DNA of 64,000 nt from Bog-473 sp963744225 (GCA_963744225.1 CAVUSV010000001.1:1-64000); one strand, 5' to 3'; shown: positions 26,174 through 35,158, counted from the first letter of the stretch. Made by a program: numbers and translations. Notes: a model not told the origin generated them from the sequence alone.

Positions 26174-27253
26174 ATGCTCGTCCAGACGGCTCGGTGGCGC
26201 GCCGTCAGAGCGCTTTTCGCCCTCATACTTGCGACACTCGCAATTCCGGCAGCACCGTTGGTGTCCGCCGCGGCGTCGGCCACCACAAGACACCCTCTGC
26301 TCGCGCCGATCAACGGTTCCTACGTATTCCACCTGACCTTCGACGGACTGCGCCGTGACTACCGAATCCACGTTCCGCCCGCCGCTGCATCAGGGCAGCG
26401 ACTACCCCTCGTGCTCAACCTGGCCGGCGCCACCCAAAACGGGCAGATCCAAGAGATCCTCTCTGACATGGACGCGAACGCCGATCGCAACGGCTACCTC
26501 GTCGTCTATCCCGACGGCACCCGTATCTCTAAGGTGCTCACACCCGACCCCGTGGCCAAGCAGGCGCAGTACGGCTGGAATGCTGGGGCGTGTTGCGGCC
26601 TGCCGGTCATACGGAAGATCAACGACGTCGGCTTCTTGGAGAAGGTGATCGCCGATGTGTCAGCTCGGACTCCGCTCAATCTGCGTCGGGTGTACATGAC
26701 CGGCATCTCAAACGGCGGCATGATGGCCTATGCCATGGCGGCGGAGGCCTCGACCCATGTCGCCGCCATCTCTTCGGTCTCGGGACAGGTGGAGATCCCC
26801 GTCATCCATCCCACCCGGTCTGTGCCGGCTATGGAGTTCCACTCGGTCAACGACCCCATCGCGAAGTACAACGGGATCCCGAATAAGAACCAGCGCCTGG
26901 TGCTCTCGGTCATGGAAGGGATCCATCAGTGGGCCCACGCGGATCATTGCTCCGGCAAGCCTGAGGTTGGCATGCAAATCGTGGGTGCCGCTGGCTCCAT
27001 CTCGGCTGGGGAGACCGCGACCCCTGTTACCTACAGCGGCTGCCGGGGTGGGGCCGAAGTGGTGCTATGGCGCTTTACCGGCTCGGGGCACGTGTGGCCG
27101 GGCAGCACCCTCAACACCGGCCCCAAGAAGAACTGGGTCCTGACCGGATCTGGTCAGGGGATCGTCCTTGTGAATGCGGACGAGACGATGTGGAAGTTCT
27201 TCTCTCGGTACGAACTCCCGGCGCGTGACGTCAAGGCGGATTCCTCTCAGTAA
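26174..27253 (+). CDS. Secreted esterase of the PHB depolymerase/feruloyl esterase-like family
   Basis: 359 residues with a signal peptide (AVRALFALILATLAIPAAPLVSA). The alpha/beta hydrolase fold has nucleophile GISNGGM, acidic residue in HSVNDPIAKY, and histidine in GSGHVWPG, the pattern of LpqC-type PHB depolymerase-like esterases. Several cysteines (GACCGLP, HC, GCRG) point to disulfides. It likely cleaves an extracellular ester such as a polyester or plant-derived ester; the substrate is inferred from family only. Confidence 0.85.
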   Translation: MLVQTARWRAVRALFALILATLAIPAAPLVSAAASATTRHPLLAPINGSYVFHLTFDGLRRDYRIHVPPAAASGQRLPLVLNLAGATQNGQIQEILSDMDANADRNGYLVVYPDGTRISKVLTPDPVAKQAQYGWNAGACCGLPVIRKINDVGFLEKVIADVSARTPLNLRRVYMTGISNGGMMAYAMAAEASTHVAAISSVSGQVEIPVIHPTRSVPAMEFHSVNDPIAKYNGIPNKNQRLVLSVMEGIHQWAHADHCSGKPEVGMQIVGAAGSISAGETATPVTYSGCRGGAEVVLWRFTGSGHVWPGSTLNTGPKKNWVLTGSGQGIVLVNADETMWKFFSRYELPARDVKADSSQ

Positions 27254-27533
27254 TCGGCGAATTCTTGCGGATTGTTCCGTAGGCATGCACCATGAGTTGG
27301 TTGCCCATCACCGTGGAAGAGAAGACACGTGAGGAAAGTTCTCGTATGGTCGACGATTCGGACGTATTGTTGCAGTAAGACGGCTTTGCTCGCTATGAGT
27401 TGAGTGCGGTCTTTCAAGCTTGATATGCGTCCAGTTCGGATGCTCAGGCGATTGGAGGAGCATGGGGTCAACATCAGCCTCAGACCTAGGAACTCGGCTC
27501 GATGAGCATCATGCGCCGGAGACAAACGGGAGG

Positions 27534-27695
27534 ATGTCCGTGTGTCGGCGATGTGGGATGGCTACCGATGGCCCGGAGGGTTTCCATCACATCCCGCATA
27601 GCAGTCAGCTAGCCCGTTGTAACGATTGGCTCCTCGCGCAGAGCCGACTACGCGATATCGAAAGGGCACGCGAGATGCGTGCAACGTTGAAGTAA
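27534..27695 (+). CDS. Small Cys-containing protein, hypothetical
   Basis: 53 residues from ATG 27534, which has an AGG-type ribosome-binding site just upstream. It starts MSVCRRCGMATDGPEG (CxxC), has one further Cys in QLARCNDW, and ends in a basic helix (LRDIERAREMRATL). The CxxCG start and basic tail resemble the small zinc protein at 29330-29545. An upstream in-frame extension to 27420 exists but looks non-coding. Confidence 0.45.
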   Translation: MSVCRRCGMATDGPEGFHHIPHSSQLARCNDWLLAQSRLRDIERAREMRATLK

Positions 27696-28315
27696 GGGTC
27701 GTTTCAACTCCCACCGATACGCTCCCGCAACTGGGCCGCCTGGATGGTGCCTTCGTAGAGATTGACCGCACGGCATGCGGTCGCATCCGCAAGATTCCTC
27801 CAGCTGTTCTGGAGCAGAACTACTTCATCCCCTTGGCCGATGAAGCATCGCCAATCCAGCGTTTGACCCATTCCCACAGGGACGGGGACTCGATGGATCT
27901 CCCGCGCCACCGGATGTTCTGTTCATGGCACGACCGCGATGCGTCGACGCCTTTTTGCGGTAGCAACGAAACCAAACCACGCTTGGGTGTGCGAACATCC
28001 GTCGTCACAGCCGGATGGGGAGTGGTCGGAGTCTCGGGACGCGGGACGGACTGATACCTCTCACCGGGCAGGCGGCAGAGGCGTTGTGGGTGTCACCACG
28101 CCCTCTATTGGGCGGTCAAGTGTCCGAAGGACGCGGATGACCCGAGCAGCCTTGTTCGGCTCGCGCACATCCCGCCAGACGCGCCTGGCCCCCCTTCACG
28201 TCTGCGCCCCGTATCCGTGCATGGCCTGAGTTGTCCAAGGGTTGTTCGTGTTGAGTCCAACCGGCTCTATGAGCCGTCGGCGGTGGGTTGCCACAATCAT
28301 CGGTAGGTGAGATGA
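27696..28315. other. About 620 bases without a confident gene
   Basis: An open plus frame spans 27626-28054 and contains protein-like text (GAFVEIDRTACGRIRKIPPAVL), but it has no usable start after the preceding gene and no recognised family. Two short minus-strand frames (27704-27910, 27820-28008) overlap it. I make no gene call. Confidence 0.35.
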
Positions 28316-29059
28316 GTGGGCTCGCGACTATCTTTGCAATCACTCGTGTCCAAGAATCGGTCTCGGCCTGCACATAAACGCGTTCGGCCAGGAGGCCGAC
28401 GCCCACCCGCTCACGCACGAGCTCGGGTAACTCGGCGGCGTAGGGTGGCCAGACCCATCGTTGTCGTACTAGCCATGATTCTGTTGGGATCTGGCATCTC
28501 GCTGGGCCTCGAGCTCACTTCGTTTCGAAAGGCTGCATATTCAGCTGGGCATCGGTCTTCGAGTCCGCAGACCGTCGGAGTGGTGGGTGACTCCATCACG
28601 GCACTGAGCCGGGAATCGATCGCTGCGTCTTTGGCTCAAGCGGGATATCAGCCCATCATTGAAGCGGTCGTTGGCATCAAGATTGCCCAGGCCCGCCCGT
28701 CGATCGACCAACTTGCCCAACAGAACCCGAACGACTGGATCATCGAACTTGGTACCAATGATGCGGGGTCCGGCAATCAGTTGTGGGCGTTGCCGCTTCT
28801 TGGAGAATGGCAGCAGGTTCGGTCAGCTGGGTGTCTGATTTATCTCTCGGTTTCACCACGAGTCGGCCCGATCGCTGCCCAGATCAACGCGTCCCTTGCA
28901 GGATTGGCCCGAGCGCATGCCAACGTTCACGTCTTGGATTGGGGCAACCTCGAATACGGCAACCCAGCGTGGGTCGAACCGGACACGATCCACCCCACCC
29001 CCGCCGGACAAGCCGAACTCGCTGCCCTTGAGGCAAGGGAGCTCCGCCGCTACTGCTGA
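28316..29059 (+). CDS. Exported SGNH/GDSL-type hydrolase
   Basis: 247 residues from GTG 28316. A long basic N-terminus is followed by one membrane segment (IVVVLAMILLGSGISLGL) acting as signal anchor. The catalytic blocks are VVGDSIT (block I Ser), IELGTNDAG (block III Asn) and the C-terminal DTIHPTPAG (Asp-x2-His). Such domains deacylate or acylate surface sugars. Together with the acyltransferase-3 protein at 22.2 kb it fits O-acetyl turnover on a surface polymer, but that link is inference. Confidence 0.82.
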   Translation: MGSRLSLQSLVSKNRSRPAHKRVRPGGRRPPAHARARVTRRRRVARPIVVVLAMILLGSGISLGLELTSFRKAAYSAGHRSSSPQTVGVVGDSITALSRESIAASLAQAGYQPIIEAVVGIKIAQARPSIDQLAQQNPNDWIIELGTNDAGSGNQLWALPLLGEWQQVRSAGCLIYLSVSPRVGPIAAQINASLAGLARAHANVHVLDWGNLEYGNPAWVEPDTIHPTPAGQAELAALEARELRRYC

Positions 29060-29329
29060 GGTACCGTCATTCATCCTCAGGGCCGCCGCCTCGCTCCTCA
29101 CGGAATTAGACGGAACGGGTCAGGCGCTCGAAGCAGGTCGTGGCTGCGCCCAAGAGCCGCTCGGCCTGCGCTCCCAGCAAGCAGCTACAGGCAAGCCGGT
29201 GCCGTAGAGCAACTGTCGCGACGGACGGTTGGTTCGCTGCAACGGACGACCGATTCAGTTGTCCTAAACACTCGACGGACCAACTGGGCTGCGGCAGTCG
29301 GTCAGTGACCACCTCTCGGCGTCACACCC
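29060..29329. other. Intergenic, nothing recognised
   Basis: 270 bases between convergent genes. No motif, hairpin or gene that I can support. Confidence 0.4.
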
Positions 29330-29545
29330 CTACTCGCCACTAGCCGAACGTCGCTTCCGGCGCTCGGCGATCCTGCGGCGCTGTTCGTCGAATCGAGCGA
29401 TGCCCGTGGGACACTCGTGGCAGATCAAAGCGCCAGCATCGTCCACAATCCACGTGCCGAGCTCTTCCACGGTCTCGACGTCCTCGCTGCTCCGGCCGCA
29501 GCGTGAACACCGTGAACTCGCCCCCGTCTCGAGGTCATCCGTCAT
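29330..29545 (-). CDS. Small zinc-ribbon protein, hypothetical
   Basis: 71 residues starting MTDDLETG at ATG 29545. Two CxxC pairs (CSRC and CHEC, 26 residues between the pairs) form a probable zinc ribbon, followed by a basic helical tail (RRRIAERRKRR). The start overlaps the stop of the upstream small gene as ATGA, good evidence that both are translated. The basic tail suggests nucleic-acid binding, which is inference. Confidence 0.6.
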   Translation of the reverse strand: MTDDLETGASSRCSRCGRSSEDVETVEELGTWIVDDAGALICHECPTGIARFDEQRRRIAERRKRRSASGE

Positions 29546-29775
29546 GTGACCTCCTGAGTCCCCATCTGGCGCACCCCGCTCGCGCGAGTCCCCTGGCGCA
29601 CGGTGGTGTCGACCAGGCTCACTCTCCACCCGCTGGCCTGAGCGATCGCCCGAGCCCCGACCTTGGCGTGACGGCTTCGCCTGGCTTGGGCGGTCCGCAG
29701 CGCCTCAGTGGTCGCAACGACGCTGTCAAGGGTCTTGACAGCCCCCGGATCGACGGGCCGCTTCTCGAACATCAC
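29542..29775 (-). CDS. Small hypothetical protein, coupled to the zinc-ribbon gene
   Basis: 77 residues (or 76 from the second Met). Text such as VKTLDSVVATTEALRTAQARRSRHAKVGARAIAQ (two pieces of a likely helical region) is basic and helical; no family recognised. Its TGA overlaps the ATG of the next gene by the ATGA arrangement. The coupling is the main reason to call it. Confidence 0.45.
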   Translation of the reverse strand: MMFEKRPVDPGAVKTLDSVVATTEALRTAQARRSRHAKVGARAIAQASGWRVSLVDTTVRQGTRASGVRQMGTQEVT

Positions 29776-30262
29776 GGCCCCCAGTTTTCACAATCGCAAG
29801 GTCATTCTTGCGGATGGTCCGTCTCAGGCAGAGGGTCGCACCGCGATTGGAGACGGTGTGCGCCGGCGCCGCCAAGGCGCGTGATCAATCCTGGAGGAAT
29901 GTCCGGGGCGTGGTGACGGCCACGGGAGGCCACCCGCCCGGGTCAGAGAGGCGTTGTATGGGGGGCGGGGCACAGGCTGGGGACTGCCGTAAGTCCCCGC
30001 GATGGCGCTGGCAGGGACCGGCAAACGTCCCCCAACCCGTCCGATTACCCCACCCCCAGACACGATTTTGGCGGTCTGCACCCGATATGGAACAGAGCCA
30101 TTCGAACCGTCCGCAGCACAACGGGGAGACAACTCTGATCCGTACCGACGATTTGCTCAAGGTGCGCCGTGAGGCCACCGACGGGCTTGTGGTGAGCTCA
30201 AACGAACGACTGCACCAGGACGATCTCCCTCCCAAGTACACCTTGTCCGCACCATTGGCCCA
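29776..30262. other. Intergenic leader region upstream of whiB
   Basis: 487 bases with no convincing gene. It holds a segment (about 30042-30137) that is recognisably similar to one upstream of the large secreted protein gene at 35375; see separate entries. WhiB genes often have long leaders. Confidence 0.45.
30042..30137 (+). repeat. Diverged repeat segment, copy 1 (upstream of whiB)
   Basis: Shares with 35159-35254 the blocks A-CCCC-CCCCC, TTTGGCG, AGAGCCATT-GAACC and ACAACTC in the same order and spacing, roughly 70 percent identical by eye. Its end lies about 126 bases before the whiB start, nearly the same distance as copy 2 to its gene. It could be a shared promoter or leader element. 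Confidence 0.5.
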
Positions 30263-30562
30263 GTGAACGAAGCGCTACTCGGGTGGCTTATGACGCCCGT
30301 GGCCGAGGACATGCCACTGACGCTCGAAAACGTCCTGCGTCGCCCGGCGTGGCACCGCCAGGCGTCTTGCCGGGGGAGCGGGGCCGCTGAGTTCGTCCGG
30401 AACCCCAGGGCGGTCTACGCACCGGCGCACCGCCAGACTTGTGCGGGCTGCCCGGTCCGCCAGGATTGCCTCCAGTTCGCCCTGGCGGACGAGTCAGTCA
30501 CCGGCCTCTGGGGTGGCACCGACGACGCCGAGCGCCGGGAGATGCGACGGCAGGTCGCCTAG
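30263..30562 (+). CDS. whiB: WhiB family Fe-S transcriptional regulator
   Basis: 99 residues from GTG 30263; ATG 30290 or 30311 are later options. The four cluster cysteines are in ASCRG and C-x2-C-x5-C (TCAGCPVRQDCLQFAL), followed by the turn motif GLWGGTDDAERREM. WhiB-like proteins carry an O2/NO-sensitive [4Fe-4S] cluster and act with the primary sigma factor. The class is restricted to actinobacteria and their phages, which supports the taxonomic reading. Targets are unknown; two paralogous small proteins follow it. Confidence 0.92.
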   Translation: MNEALLGWLMTPVAEDMPLTLENVLRRPAWHRQASCRGSGAAEFVRNPRAVYAPAHRQTCAGCPVRQDCLQFALADESVTGLWGGTDDAERREMRRQVA

Positions 30563-30702
30563 CGATGAGCTAGCGATGATCTCTCCTTCATCGTTTCTGA
30601 ATGTTCTGCGTCCGAAGGTTTCAACGGGGGTTCCTGGGACCAGGGACGTGGAGAAGAGGATCGCCGTAGGAGGCGACGGCGGACGAGCGTTTCCATATCG
30701 CG

Positions 30703-31080
30703 ATGTTTGATGACGACCGAGGCTCAACAACGGCACGGCAATGGCTCAGCGAAGCGACAGCGGCACTCGGTCCTGTGAGGAAAGCCGCACATCGGTTGTC
30801 GGCGTCGATCGAGCTGGACAATGTAGTCGCCATTTTGGCGGCGGCAGACGAAGTGCAGACCGCCACAACAGACGCAACGATGTGGCTTACGGCGACGACC
30901 TGGCCCGATGCCAGGTTACGAGCCCACGTTGCAGGGATGCTGAACACGTGTGCCGAGGTCGCGCTTGCTGCCCGGCGTGCCGTTGCTGGTCCGGCGGATC
31001 ACACGCCAGCAGCCATGGACGGACTGAGGGACCTCCTGTCAGTCTTCGACCTCGCCTCGCGAATGATGACCGCCTGGTAG
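30703..31080 (+). CDS. Small helical protein of unknown family, tandem paralogue A
   Basis: 125 residues, rich in Ala and predicted almost all helical. The C-terminal 90 residues align with the next gene: LAAADEVQTATTDATMWL versus LAAADELEAATRDATAWM, and LNTCAEVALAARRAVAGP versus VNTCTEVALTAQRAVEGP. Both end in AW. One conserved cysteine sits in NTC-EVAL. No catalytic motif or known family is visible. It follows whiB by 140 bases. Confidence 0.7.
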   Translation: MFDDDRGSTTARQWLSEATAALGPVRKAAHRLSASIELDNVVAILAAADEVQTATTDATMWLTATTWPDARLRAHVAGMLNTCAEVALAARRAVAGPADHTPAAMDGLRDLLSVFDLASRMMTAW

Positions 31081-31225
31081 GACATGTTGTGGGCTCGTTG
31101 GCGAACTTCGGCCCCTATGGCTCTATGGAGTTCCGGGCACAGTCGCCAGAATCGTCTTGAAGCGGTGGAGCCGGTGAACACGGCCTACCTAATGAGATGC
31201 CCCCCGAGCGCGCTTCATCCGAACA

Positions 31226-31591
31226 ATGACGGGACAAGAACCAAGCACCCACCGATGGCGTATCAGGGCGATCACAGTCCTGCAACGCGTGAGCGGAGCC
31301 GAGCGTCGGTTCTCGGCGTCGGTGCGCGTGAACAAGAGCACGATGTTGGCGGCGGCGGACGAGTTGGAGGCAGCCACCCGGGACGCGACGGCGTGGATGG
31401 TCGCGAATCCGTGTCCCAATGCAAAACTCGGGGCGCACGTCTTCTGGTTGGTGAATACCTGCACGGAGGTCGCGTTGACCGCCCAGCGGGCTGTGGAGGG
31501 TCCCTACGCCAACCTCGATGCAGTAATGGACCGTCTCGGGGAGCTCCTGGCAATCATCGACTTCCACTCGGAGACGTTGGACGCCTGGTAG
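31226..31591 (+). CDS. Small helical protein of unknown family, tandem paralogue B
   Basis: 121 residues, a paralogue of the gene at 30703-31080 with about 45 percent identity by eye over the shared region and the same length and ending (LDAW). Preservation of both copies, including the NTC-EVAL cysteine and GxAHV segment, argues that both are real proteins under selection. Function unknown. It is separated from its paralogue by 145 bases. Confidence 0.7.
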   Translation: MTGQEPSTHRWRIRAITVLQRVSGAERRFSASVRVNKSTMLAAADELEAATRDATAWMVANPCPNAKLGAHVFWLVNTCTEVALTAQRAVEGPYANLDAVMDRLGELLAIIDFHSETLDAW

Positions 31592-31682
31592 GGAGCGCGC
31601 CGACCGGAATGGGCAGCGATCTTCAACTGGGGTGAAGAGCGGGTCGGTAGCCATGTCAGATCCAGCCCACGATAAAGACGCT

Positions 31683-33524
31683 TCAGTTTGCTACGGAAAC
31701 CTGAACAGGGGCGCTCCACGTACCATGGCCCACAATGGTGTAAGCAACGCTCTGAATTGTGTAGATCCCATCCGAAACTGTGGCGGTACTCCAGGCGCTG
31801 AACCACCCGTATTCAGTTAGCGCCGCTCGGAAGACCAGCGCTTTGTCCAACGTTCTGCCTGTCACATAAAAGATGACCCTCGACGCGCCCCCGGCTCCTG
31901 TGTTTGTCAAATAGCTATCTGCCAGTAGCGATTGGAGGCCTCGCAATCTCGCCCCGTTGACGGGACTTCTCACCGATGTATAGAGGGGGAGTGCGGAGAC
32001 GGGAATAGCCCGCCATCCCTTTCTCGTATATTGATCCACAGCGCTTGTGGCGAACAAGCTGAGATGGTGTACACGGGCAAAATGAATATCTTGCCGAATA
32101 AAACTAAAACAGAAGTCCTGACACAGCGCGCTACCGATCAGATAGTCAGGAGCTTTGTCGATGTTCACAGTAAGATCCGCAGCTACTATCTGAGATTCGT
32201 ACCAGGCTCTGGCCTGCGATAGGCCGCTAACTGTACCGAGAAGGACCTGTAGGGCGATCGCCGCGGTGAGAAACACCGCGACCCCGATCCGGATGGTCTC
32301 GTCCCGTGGTCTACCTGCCGATCGAATGTCCTTCGGGACTGCCCACGACTGGCGCTCCAGTTTCCGGACGCTACGAGGGGCATGCTGTGCGGGCCTGTTC
32401 AAGACGACCATGTAGCACCCCACGAGTACGAGGAGGTCGTAGGTGGTGTACCGAGACCAGCCCGCAAGGCTTTGACCAAACCAGGCGCGTCCCAGCGTCA
32501 TGAAGGCACAGAACAACAGCCCGAAGCAGATCATTACGATACCTACTGGGCTCCCGCTCGATTCGTCCGTGCGACGACCGTAGGTGATCAGTGCCCAACA
32601 GGAGACAGCAAAGATAACGATTCCGAAGGCGGCCACGTCGGGGTAGAACCTGTTTGACCACTGAATGCCCAACCCATCGCCGAGCGCAATGAAAAAGTAG
32701 TTGATCGTGGCGGACGGATGGGAGAGTACGTATCCGTTGTTCGGTCTTGCCGCCTGAAAATTGAAACCGATGAAGTACACCGCGCCAGTCACTAGTGCAG
32801 AGGCAACCCAGGCGAGCACAAGTGCGCGACGTCTGCGCCGTAGGAAAAACAGCACGAGTACCAGTGGCCAGATCAGCAAGCCGTAAAGATTCGAGTAACT
32901 TCCAACGATGGCGATGACGATGCCACCGGCCAGGGTAGGCCATGTCACTGTCGGTCGATCCAAGAGATAGACAGCGCCGGCCAGTGCCAACAGGACGATG
33001 TACCAGCTAAATGCGTAGCCGAATAACGTATTGCCCTCCTGCACGAAGGACAACATGACCAGAGCGACGGGTACGTAGTACAGCCACGGCGTCGACGGCG
33101 AACGGCGATGGTGGGCCAAGATGAAGAACCCGGTCGCCCCGACGGCCATCACACCGCCGAGGTACTCCTCTACAACGACGTTGTAGTGGGTTGAGTAGGC
33201 GAGAAGAAGAACGATCAGGTTCTCGAAGAGAATTCGATTTTCGCCGTGCTGGGCCCAGAGGCTTGCGAGAGTGAGGTGGCCGGTGTACGCAAGCCGGATC
33301 AGGGGGATGTCGCTCCATTGATCTACCCAGATCGCGTTGACGCTGTAATGCTGAATGAACCAGAAATAGAGTGAAACTATTAGGGCGAATGCAAATATTG
33401 CGAGGGCGGTCGCTGAACGCTGCTGAAGAGGAGAGGAGTTCCTTTTAGAAAGCGTCTCAGCGTCAGGGGACGTGCCGCCGGTGTCTCGAGCCTGTCCTTT
33501 CGGAGTGGTGCCTAGGCCGGTCAT
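31683..33524 (-). CDS. Large polytopic membrane protein of unknown function
   Basis: 613 residues with a hydrophilic N-terminus, about eleven transmembrane helices and a C-terminal soluble region of about 170 residues. An acidic loop after helix 1 (VDQWSD) recalls GT-C or O-antigen-type membrane proteins, but no diagnostic motif is present, so I leave it unnamed. Base composition is visibly AT-richer than the flanks, suggesting recent transfer. A four-copy GTCGGA repeat lies just upstream of the start. Confidence 0.75.
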   Translation of the reverse strand: MTGLGTTPKGQARDTGGTSPDAETLSKRNSSPLQQRSATALAIFAFALIVSLYFWFIQHYSVNAIWVDQWSDIPLIRLAYTGHLTLASLWAQHGENRILFENLIVLLLAYSTHYNVVVEEYLGGVMAVGATGFFILAHHRRSPSTPWLYYVPVALVMLSFVQEGNTLFGYAFSWYIVLLALAGAVYLLDRPTVTWPTLAGGIVIAIVGSYSNLYGLLIWPLVLVLFFLRRRRRALVLAWVASALVTGAVYFIGFNFQAARPNNGYVLSHPSATINYFFIALGDGLGIQWSNRFYPDVAAFGIVIFAVSCWALITYGRRTDESSGSPVGIVMICFGLLFCAFMTLGRAWFGQSLAGWSRYTTYDLLVLVGCYMVVLNRPAQHAPRSVRKLERQSWAVPKDIRSAGRPRDETIRIGVAVFLTAAIALQVLLGTVSGLSQARAWYESQIVAADLTVNIDKAPDYLIGSALCQDFCFSFIRQDIHFARVHHLSLFATSAVDQYTRKGWRAIPVSALPLYTSVRSPVNGARLRGLQSLLADSYLTNTGAGGASRVIFYVTGRTLDKALVFRAALTEYGWFSAWSTATVSDGIYTIQSVAYTIVGHGTWSAPVQVSVAN

Positions 33525-33549
33525 CCCAAGTCTCCCTGACCTGACGGAA

Positions 33550-33573
33550 GTCGGAGTCGGAGTCGGAGTCGGA
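33550..33573 (+). repeat. Hexanucleotide microsatellite (GTCGGA x4)
   Basis: Four perfect tandem copies of GTCGGA lie 26 bases upstream of the start codon of the minus-strand membrane protein gene. Slippage here could change the leader or promoter spacing. Confidence 0.85.
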
Positions 33574-33815
33574 GCATAGCGTTAGGCCGTGAACGCGATC
33601 TCTTGGTGTCATCCGTCTGCAGACTCAGTGGACCCACGGGTAGGTGCCACGGTCCGACCCGCCGGCTGTGCGGCATTTGGTCCTTCCCGGAATGCCAAGG
33701 CCGACGATGGAGTTCATATCGCGTACCAGGTATTCGGCCGGTCCGATCGGTTGAGGAGTTGACCCGCTCTCGTAGACACCTCATTTGGGGAAGACCCCAG
33801 AGGAAGGAGCACGCA

Positions 33816-34005
33816 GTGGGTCGTCCGTCGATTATCCCGAGGAGTTCCCGCGTGAAGCCTGTGAGCTGCACGCCGAGGTGATCGCTCCATCCGCCAGGTG
33901 GCGGCGGGACTGGGGATCCCCGACCAAACGCTGTGCAACTGGCTGAAAGGCGAACACAAGGCGAGGGCTCCCGACCAAGGTGCTGGCGTAGCCCGCCAGG
34001 CATAG
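33816..34005 (+). pseudogene. IS3-type orfA transposase remnant
   Basis: Behind an AAGGAG ribosome-binding site, GTG 33816 opens GRPS, then another frame reads YPEEFPREACELHAE, and after a further shift near 33885 a frame reads RSIRQVAAGLGIPDQTLCNWLKGE to TAG 34003-34005. The last part is the helix-turn-helix of IS3-family OrfA transposases. No orfB or inverted repeats are seen, so this is a decayed insertion-sequence fragment. Confidence 0.65.
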
Positions 34006-34046
34006 CGGGTGTACCCAGCGGTTACTGGTGGAGAGCGGACGCGAAA

Positions 34047-34083
34047 CGGCCCCGCCCGGGGGGGAACGGGGAAGGCGGGGCCG
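34047..34083. terminator. Strong GC-rich stem-loop, possible terminator
   Basis: CGGCCCCGCC at 34047-34056 pairs perfectly over 10 bp with GGCGGGGCCG at 34074-34083, leaving a 17-base loop. No U-tract follows, as is usual for high-GC actinobacterial terminators. It lies 40 bases after the transposase remnant. Confidence 0.5.
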
Positions 34084-34323
34084 AGACGCTCAAACCGCGG
34101 TCTACCGGCCGGGTATGACGGATCAGTTGCAATTGGCGCGCTTCTCCGTTCAAGCCGTGTGACAACGCGTTAACACCCCGAACTGGCGATTCAATGCTGC
34201 TGAGCGTTCGATGGTGCCGGATCTGCTCTTGGATGTCGCGGCACGGAATCTGCCCGGCCTCCGTGAGGTGCCGAATCAGTCCGACACGGATCGAACGTTC
34301 ACGAACGAAATCGTCGAGGCGGC

Positions 34324-34674
34324 CTATGCCGGCAAGTGCGCCGATCTGTGGACCAGGCGAGGCCGGACGAAGTGCCGGTGACGCTTCGCGGGAACTCCAA
34401 GGTCCCGCTGGCTCTTCCGGTCCGGCTGCGCCTGACGTGTGACGACGGCCTCGTATTGTCGGGTCGTCCCCTCCAGCTCATCCCGCAAGGGAAGAAACAC
34501 CCGCGAGTACAGATCTCTCGAAGCCTTGCCACTTCGCATGGATGACAACTGTGTTTGGGCAAGTTCAATGTGACTTTGCAACAGGGTCATTCTTTCCCTG
34601 AGGAGATACATCAGTTCGATCTGCTTGTCGTGCGAGTCCAGCCGCAGATCTGACGCGTTTCGCAATGGCTCCAT
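34324..34674 (-). CDS. Hypothetical coiled-coil-like protein
   Basis: 116 residues from ATG 34674. The N-terminal half (HDKQIELMYLLRERMTLLQS, then HIELAQTQLSSMRSG) has a heptad-like helical pattern and normal amino acid composition. The C-terminal part becomes Arg/His-rich and may be a readthrough of a lost stop. No family recognised. The rest of 34006-35374 holds no other gene I can support. Confidence 0.4.
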   Translation of the reverse strand: MEPLRNASDLRLDSHDKQIELMYLLRERMTLLQSHIELAQTQLSSMRSGKASRDLYSRVFLPLRDELEGTTRQYEAVVTRQAQPDRKSQRDLGVPAKRHRHFVRPRLVHRSAHLPA

Positions 34675-35158
34675 GCCCGGCCCCTCCACCGGCGTAGTCC
34701 GGCGACACCGGCCACGCCAAACACAGCCCCCCAAGCAAGGTGGCTTCAACATCTCTCACTCGACATGGCCACGTCGGTACTTGAGCACTATTGCTGTGCA
34801 CGTTGACAAGTCCGTCTGATGCCTACGTGGCGGTGGGACGACGAAACGGCCAGGCCGTCCAATTCGACCTCGCGCATGGAGCAAGCCCAGCCTGCACGAA
34901 TGCGAGATCAGCCCTCCCACACGAGGCTCTTGGCATCGTGGCGGCCGCCAGGCAGCGTCGCGTCGACCTTCCACGAGCACCGGCGACCACCCCAAGGGAG
35001 AAATGGATCGGGGCGGCCGAGGGGCTCGTGAGTGAACGTGCAACTGATCACCAGAGCAGGTACTGAATGCAGCACCACACAGACGGCGCGGTCAAGGCGT
35101 TTTCAAACAATGGGACGCGATCGGGGGGCGGGATGATGATCCCCCCATGGATCCTCCC
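34675..35158. other. Non-coding or decayed stretch
   Basis: No gene, RNA or repeat that I can support; short overlapping frames only. Confidence 0.35.

Noticed and set aside
27626..28054. Plus-strand gene after the small Cys protein
   Set aside because: It has protein-like segments but no acceptable start after the upstream gene, overlaps it, and matches no family I know.
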